Assembly (NCBI GenBank): GCA_958447445.1
Contig: CAUDAE010000109.1
Location: forward strand, 1-5,978
From: an uncultured Collinsella sp.
GTDB lineage: Bacteria; Actinomycetota; Coriobacteriia; Coriobacteriales; Coriobacteriaceae
Direction: 5' to 3'
Length of the DNA: 5,978 nucleotides
The notes beneath the pieces are model-generated. The model made no database searches. It worked only from the letters and a program-made list of their open reading frames with translations, and was not told where the DNA came from. Every line of letters begins with the position of its first letter. Position 1 is the first letter of the stretch. The position numbers and the translations under genes are program-made. Shown piece by piece: positions 2,860 through 5,978 of the stretch.

Positions 2860-5800
2860 GTGACCTACGCATACACTGCCACTGAGCGCAAGCGCGTCAG
2901 CTTCGGGAAAATCCCGGAGGCCATGGAGCTCCCCAACCTTATCTCTGTTCAAAGGGAATCCTTTGAGCGTTTTAAGGACGAGGGCCTTCGTGAGGCGTTC
3001 AAGGAATCCAGCCCCATCCAGAGCCAGAACCATGTTCTCGAGGTTACCTTCGGCGAGCATCAGTTCGGCGACCCCGCGCACACCGTCGAGGAGTGCCGCG
3101 AGAAGGACATGACCTATCAGGCCCCGCTTCTGACTGACGTCCGTCTCACCAACAAGGAGACCGGCGAGATCAAGGAGCAGCTCGTCTTTATGGGCGACTT
3201 CCCCATGATGACCGATCAGGGCACCTTCATCATCAACGGTACCGAGCGTATCGTCGTCTCGCAGCTCGTCCGTTCCCCGGGCGTGTACTACAGCTCCGAG
3301 ATGGATTCGGGCAAGCAGATCTACAAGGCCCAGATCATCCCGTCCCGCGGTGCCTGGCTTGAGTTTGAGGTCGACAAGCGCGACCAGCTCATGGTCTCCA
3401 TCGACCGTAAGCGCAAGCAGAGTGCCACGATGTTCCTGCGCGCCCTTGGCATTGCCGTCACCAACGACGACATCATCGAGTTGCTCGGCAACTCCGATGT
3501 GATCAAGCGCACCCTGGAGCGCGACACCGCCCTCACCCGCGAGGATGCCCTCATCGAGATCTACCGTCGCCTGCGCCCGGGCGAGCCTCCCACCGTGGAC
3601 GCTTCCCGCAGCCTGCTCGAGGGCCTGCTCTTTAACCCGCAGCGCTACGATCTGGCCCGCGTCGGTCGTTACAAGGTCAACAAGAAGCTCAACCTCACCA
3701 CCGAGGAAGAGGTCACGGTGCTCACCGACGAGGATATCGTCGCGACGCTGCGCTACCTGCTGTCCCTCGCTGCCGGCGAGCAGGGCTTCAAGGTCGACGA
3801 CATCGACCACTTTGGCAACCGCCGCATCCGCACCGTCGGCGAGCTCGTCGCCAACCAGTTCCGTATCGGCATGAGCCGTATGGAGCGCGTCGTCCGTGAG
3901 CGCATGAGCTCCCAGGACATCGACGAGATCACCCCGCAGTCGCTCATCAACATCCGCCCGATCGTTGCCTCCATCAAGGAGTTCTTCGGTTCCTCGCAGC
4001 TCTCGCAGTTCATGGACCAGGCGAACCCCCTGACCGGTCTGACCCACAAGCGCCGTCTGTCCGCACTCGGCCCTGGCGGTCTTGCCGGCCACAAGTCGGG
4101 CTCCAGCCGCCGCACCAACGTGCCGACGGCCGTCCGCGACGTCCACAACTCGCACTACAGTCGCATGTGCCCGATCGAGACCCCCGAAGGCCCCAACATC
4201 GGCCTGATCGGCTCGCTCGCCCTCTACGCCCGCGTCAACGAGTACGGCTTCATCGAGGCTCCGTTCCGCCGCGTCGAGAACGGCGTTGCCACCGACCAGA
4301 TCGACTGGATGACCGCTGACGAGGAAGAGAAGCACGTCATTGCGCCGGCCAACACGCCGCTCGATCCCAAGACCAACGAGTTCATCACGACCGATGCCGA
4401 GGGCAAGCTTGTCCGCCCGCACACCGTGATCGCTCGTACCCGAGACTTCGACGGCTCCTTCGGCGCTCCCGCCGACGTGCCTGTCGAGGACGTCGACTAC
4501 ATGGACGTCTCGCCGCGTCAGATGCTCTCCGTCGCAGCCACGCTGATTCCGTTCCTCGAGCACGACGACGCCAAGCGTACGCTGATGGGCGCTAACATGC
4601 AGCGTCAGGCCGTGCCGCTGGTTCACCCTGCCGCTCCCTATGTCGGTACCGGCATGGAGCGTCGCGCCGCCCTGGACTCCGGCGAGGTCACCCTGGCCAA
4701 GAATGCCGGCGAGGTCATCTTTGCCGACGCCGCCAAGATCATTGTCAAGCATGCCGGCGGCATGGACGAGTATCACCTGGCCAAGTACCAGCGCTCCAAC
4801 CAGTCCACCTGCATCAACCACCGTCCGCTCGTGCGCGTCGGTGACACCGTTGAGCAGGGCGAGCCCCTGGCTGACGGTCCTTCGACCGATCATGGCGAGC
4901 TCGCACTGGGTCAGAACCTCACCGTGGCATACATGCCGTGGGAAGGCTTCAACTACGAGGACGGTATCGTCGTGTCCGAGCGCCTGGTGGCCGAGGATCT
5001 GCTGACGACCATCAACATCACCCGTCACGAGATCGATGCCCGTGACACCAAGCTCGGCCCCGAGGAGATCACCCGCGAGATCCCGAACCTCTCCGAGGAT
5101 ATGCTTGCCAACCTCGACGAGGACGGCATTATCCGCATCGGCGCCGAGGTCGGCCCTGGCGACATCCTGGTCGGCAAGGTCACGCCTAAGGGCGAGAGCG
5201 CTCTGACCGCCGAGGAGCGCCTGCTGCGCGCCATCTTCGGTGCCAAGGCCCACGACGTCCGCGACACCTCCCTTAAGATGCCTCACGGCGCTTACGGCCG
5301 CGTCATCGACGTCGTCCGCTTTAGCCGCGAGAACGGCGACGACCTGGCCCCCGGCGTCAACGAGCAGGTGCGCGTCTACGTTGCCCAGCGTCGTAAGATC
5401 CAGCAGGGCGATAAGATCGCCGGCCGCCACGGCAACAAGGGTGTTATCTGCAACGTTCTGCCGGTCGAGGACATGCCCTACATGGCTGACGGTACCCCGA
5501 TCGACGTTATCCTCAACCCGCTGGGCGTTCCTTCGCGTATGAACGTCGGCCAGCTGCTCGAGTGCCACCTTGGCTGGGCTGCTGCCTGCGGTTGGGATAC
5601 CGAGCAGGCCGACTCCGACAAGTACGTCCCCGGTCCGTTCTTCACCGCCACGCCCGTCTTCGACGGTGCCAAGGAGGACGAGATCGCCGAGGTCATTCGT
5701 CGTGCCAACAAGAACATGCTCAACAAGGCTACCGCTGCCTTTGGCGATCACATGCGTCCCGAGTTCGTCACCCAGCTTGACGAGCGCGGCAAGACCCGTC

Positions 5801-5978
5801 TGTTCGACGGCCGCACCGGCGAGGAGTTCCGCGAGCCCATTACCGTGGGTACGTCCTACATCCTCAAGCTCGGCCACATGGTCGACGACAAGATCCACGC
5901 CCGTTCGACCGGCCCTTACAGCTTGGTTACCCAGCAGCCTCTGGGCGGCAAGGCCCAGTTCGGCGGCCAGCGCTTCGG
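2860..5978 (+). CDS. rpoB: DNA-directed RNA polymerase subunit beta (3' end outside window)
   Basis: The beta subunit forms one pincer of core RNA polymerase and much of the catalytic cleft. From GTG 2860 the frame is open for 1039 codons to the window edge, ending inside the conserved GGKAQFGGQRF block (1029-1039), so roughly the last hundred-odd residues are missing. Landmarks are MELPNLI..Q..SF (23-36), the TERIVVSQLVRSPGVYY stretch (141-157), the rifampicin region (377-403), RMCPIETPEGPNIGLI (435-450), HDDAKRTLMGANMQRQAV (568-585), MPWEGFNYEDGIVVSE (692-707) and GDKIAGRHGNKG (850-861) with the two catalytic-centre lysines Lys852 and Lys860. Oddities are a replaced, longer fork loop 2 (409-424) and unusual residues Ser434, Lys572 and Gly702. 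It has its own promoter; rpoC presumably follows outside the window. No frameshift is seen. Confidence 0.98.
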   Translation, partial: MTYAYTATERKRVSFGKIPEAMELPNLISVQRESFERFKDEGLREAFKESSPIQSQNHVLEVTFGEHQFGDPAHTVEECREKDMTYQAPLLTDVRLTNKETGEIKEQLVFMGDFPMMTDQGTFIINGTERIVVSQLVRSPGVYYSSEMDSGKQIYKAQIIPSRGAWLEFEVDKRDQLMVSIDRKRKQSATMFLRALGIAVTNDDIIELLGNSDVIKRTLERDTALTREDALIEIYRRLRPGEPPTVDASRSLLEGLLFNPQRYDLARVGRYKVNKKLNLTTEEEVTVLTDEDIVATLRYLLSLAAGEQGFKVDDIDHFGNRRIRTVGELVANQFRIGMSRMERVVRERMSSQDIDEITPQSLINIRPIVASIKEFFGSSQLSQFMDQANPLTGLTHKRRLSALGPGGLAGHKSGSSRRTNVPTAVRDVHNSHYSRMCPIETPEGPNIGLIGSLALYARVNEYGFIEAPFRRVENGVATDQIDWMTADEEEKHVIAPANTPLDPKTNEFITTDAEGKLVRPHTVIARTRDFDGSFGAPADVPVEDVDYMDVSPRQMLSVAATLIPFLEHDDAKRTLMGANMQRQAVPLVHPAAPYVGTGMERRAALDSGEVTLAKNAGEVIFADAAKIIVKHAGGMDEYHLAKYQRSNQSTCINHRPLVRVGDTVEQGEPLADGPSTDHGELALGQNLTVAYMPWEGFNYEDGIVVSERLVAEDLLTTINITRHEIDARDTKLGPEEITREIPNLSEDMLANLDEDGIIRIGAEVGPGDILVGKVTPKGESALTAEERLLRAIFGAKAHDVRDTSLKMPHGAYGRVIDVVRFSRENGDDLAPGVNEQVRVYVAQRRKIQQGDKIAGRHGNKGVICNVLPVEDMPYMADGTPIDVILNPLGVPSRMNVGQLLECHLGWAAACGWDTEQADSDKYVPGPFFTATPVFDGAKEDEIAEVIRRANKNMLNKATAAFGDHMRPEFVTQLDERGKTRLFDGRTGEEFREPITVGTSYILKLGHMVDDKIHARSTGPYSLVTQQPLGGKAQFGGQRF
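4084..4131 (+). other. Divergent, lengthened fork loop 2 segment inside rpoB
   Basis: Codons 409-424 encode AGHKSGSSRRTNVPTA between the conserved GPGGL (404-408) and VRDVH (425-429). In E. coli and most bacteria only eight residues, TRERAGFE, occupy this gap. The frame is continuous on both sides, and neither alternative frame of this stretch encodes the usual sequence, so a compensated frameshift is unlikely. The loop faces the downstream edge of the transcription bubble in known polymerase structures. The effect here is unknown. Confidence 0.85.

Noticed and set aside
4084..4131. Compensated frameshift or sequencing error as the source of the odd RpoB loop
   Set aside because: Reading the stretch in the other two forward frames does not recover RERAGFE, and the gap is longer by exactly 24 bases with both flanks intact. 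A replacement in the real gene is more likely.
2788..5898. Very long open frame (1036 codons) on the minus strand opposite rpoB
   Set aside because: It is in exact codon register with rpoB. Its stops would require TTA, CTA or TCA codons in rpoB, which GC-rich highly expressed genes avoid. The Asp/Val/Leu-rich product is what reversed GAC, GTC, GAG and CTC codons give. No start-site signals or family resemblance.

Overview
The window is a stretch of bacterial chromosome with high GC content and strong C/G bias at third codon positions. It carries the end of the ribosomal protein/RNA polymerase cluster: rplJ (L10), rplL (L7/L12), an inserted galU (UTP-glucose-1-phosphate uridylyltransferase) and the first 1039 codons of rpoB (RNA polymerase beta). 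Protein sequences and codon use suggest a high-GC Gram-positive. My best guess is an actinobacterium of the Coriobacteriia (Collinsella-like); this is inferred from family resemblance and was not tested by any search.

Layout, all genes on the + strand. Bases 1-102 hold nothing I can name. A sigma70-type promoter (103-131) drives a leader that looks like the ribosomal protein L10 leader (about 150-232). A strong intrinsic terminator (246-282) follows, before rplJ (348-869), so the leader probably works as a transcription attenuator controlled by L10(L12)n. Two perfect hairpins lie between rplJ and rplL. After rplL (972-1349) a strong terminator (1377-1416) closes the unit. A 247-base intergenic region with two AT-rich palindromes and a probable promoter leads to galU (1664-2572), which has its own terminator (2595-2625). 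A second, AT-rich intergenic region follows. It holds a nested inverted repeat with a perfect GAAC-N4-GTTC core, which matches the Gram-positive LexA (SOS) box, then an extended -10 promoter (2759-2786), a foldable leader and rpoB (GTG start at 2860, running off the window).

Functionally, rplJ and rplL make the ribosomal stalk and rpoB makes the core polymerase subunit, so the region is about building the gene-expression machinery. galU supplies UDP-glucose for cell-envelope sugars and appears to be an independent transcription unit that splits the usual rplJL-rpoBC continuity. The most unusual item is in RpoB: the near-universal segment just after the rifampicin region (fork loop 2, TRERAGFE in E. 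coli) is replaced in frame by a different, 8-residue longer, basic Gly/Ser-rich loop (codons 409-424). Several normally conserved residues near the active centre also differ. The window otherwise holds ordinary housekeeping genes, with no mobile element, CRISPR array, tRNA or rRNA gene seen.
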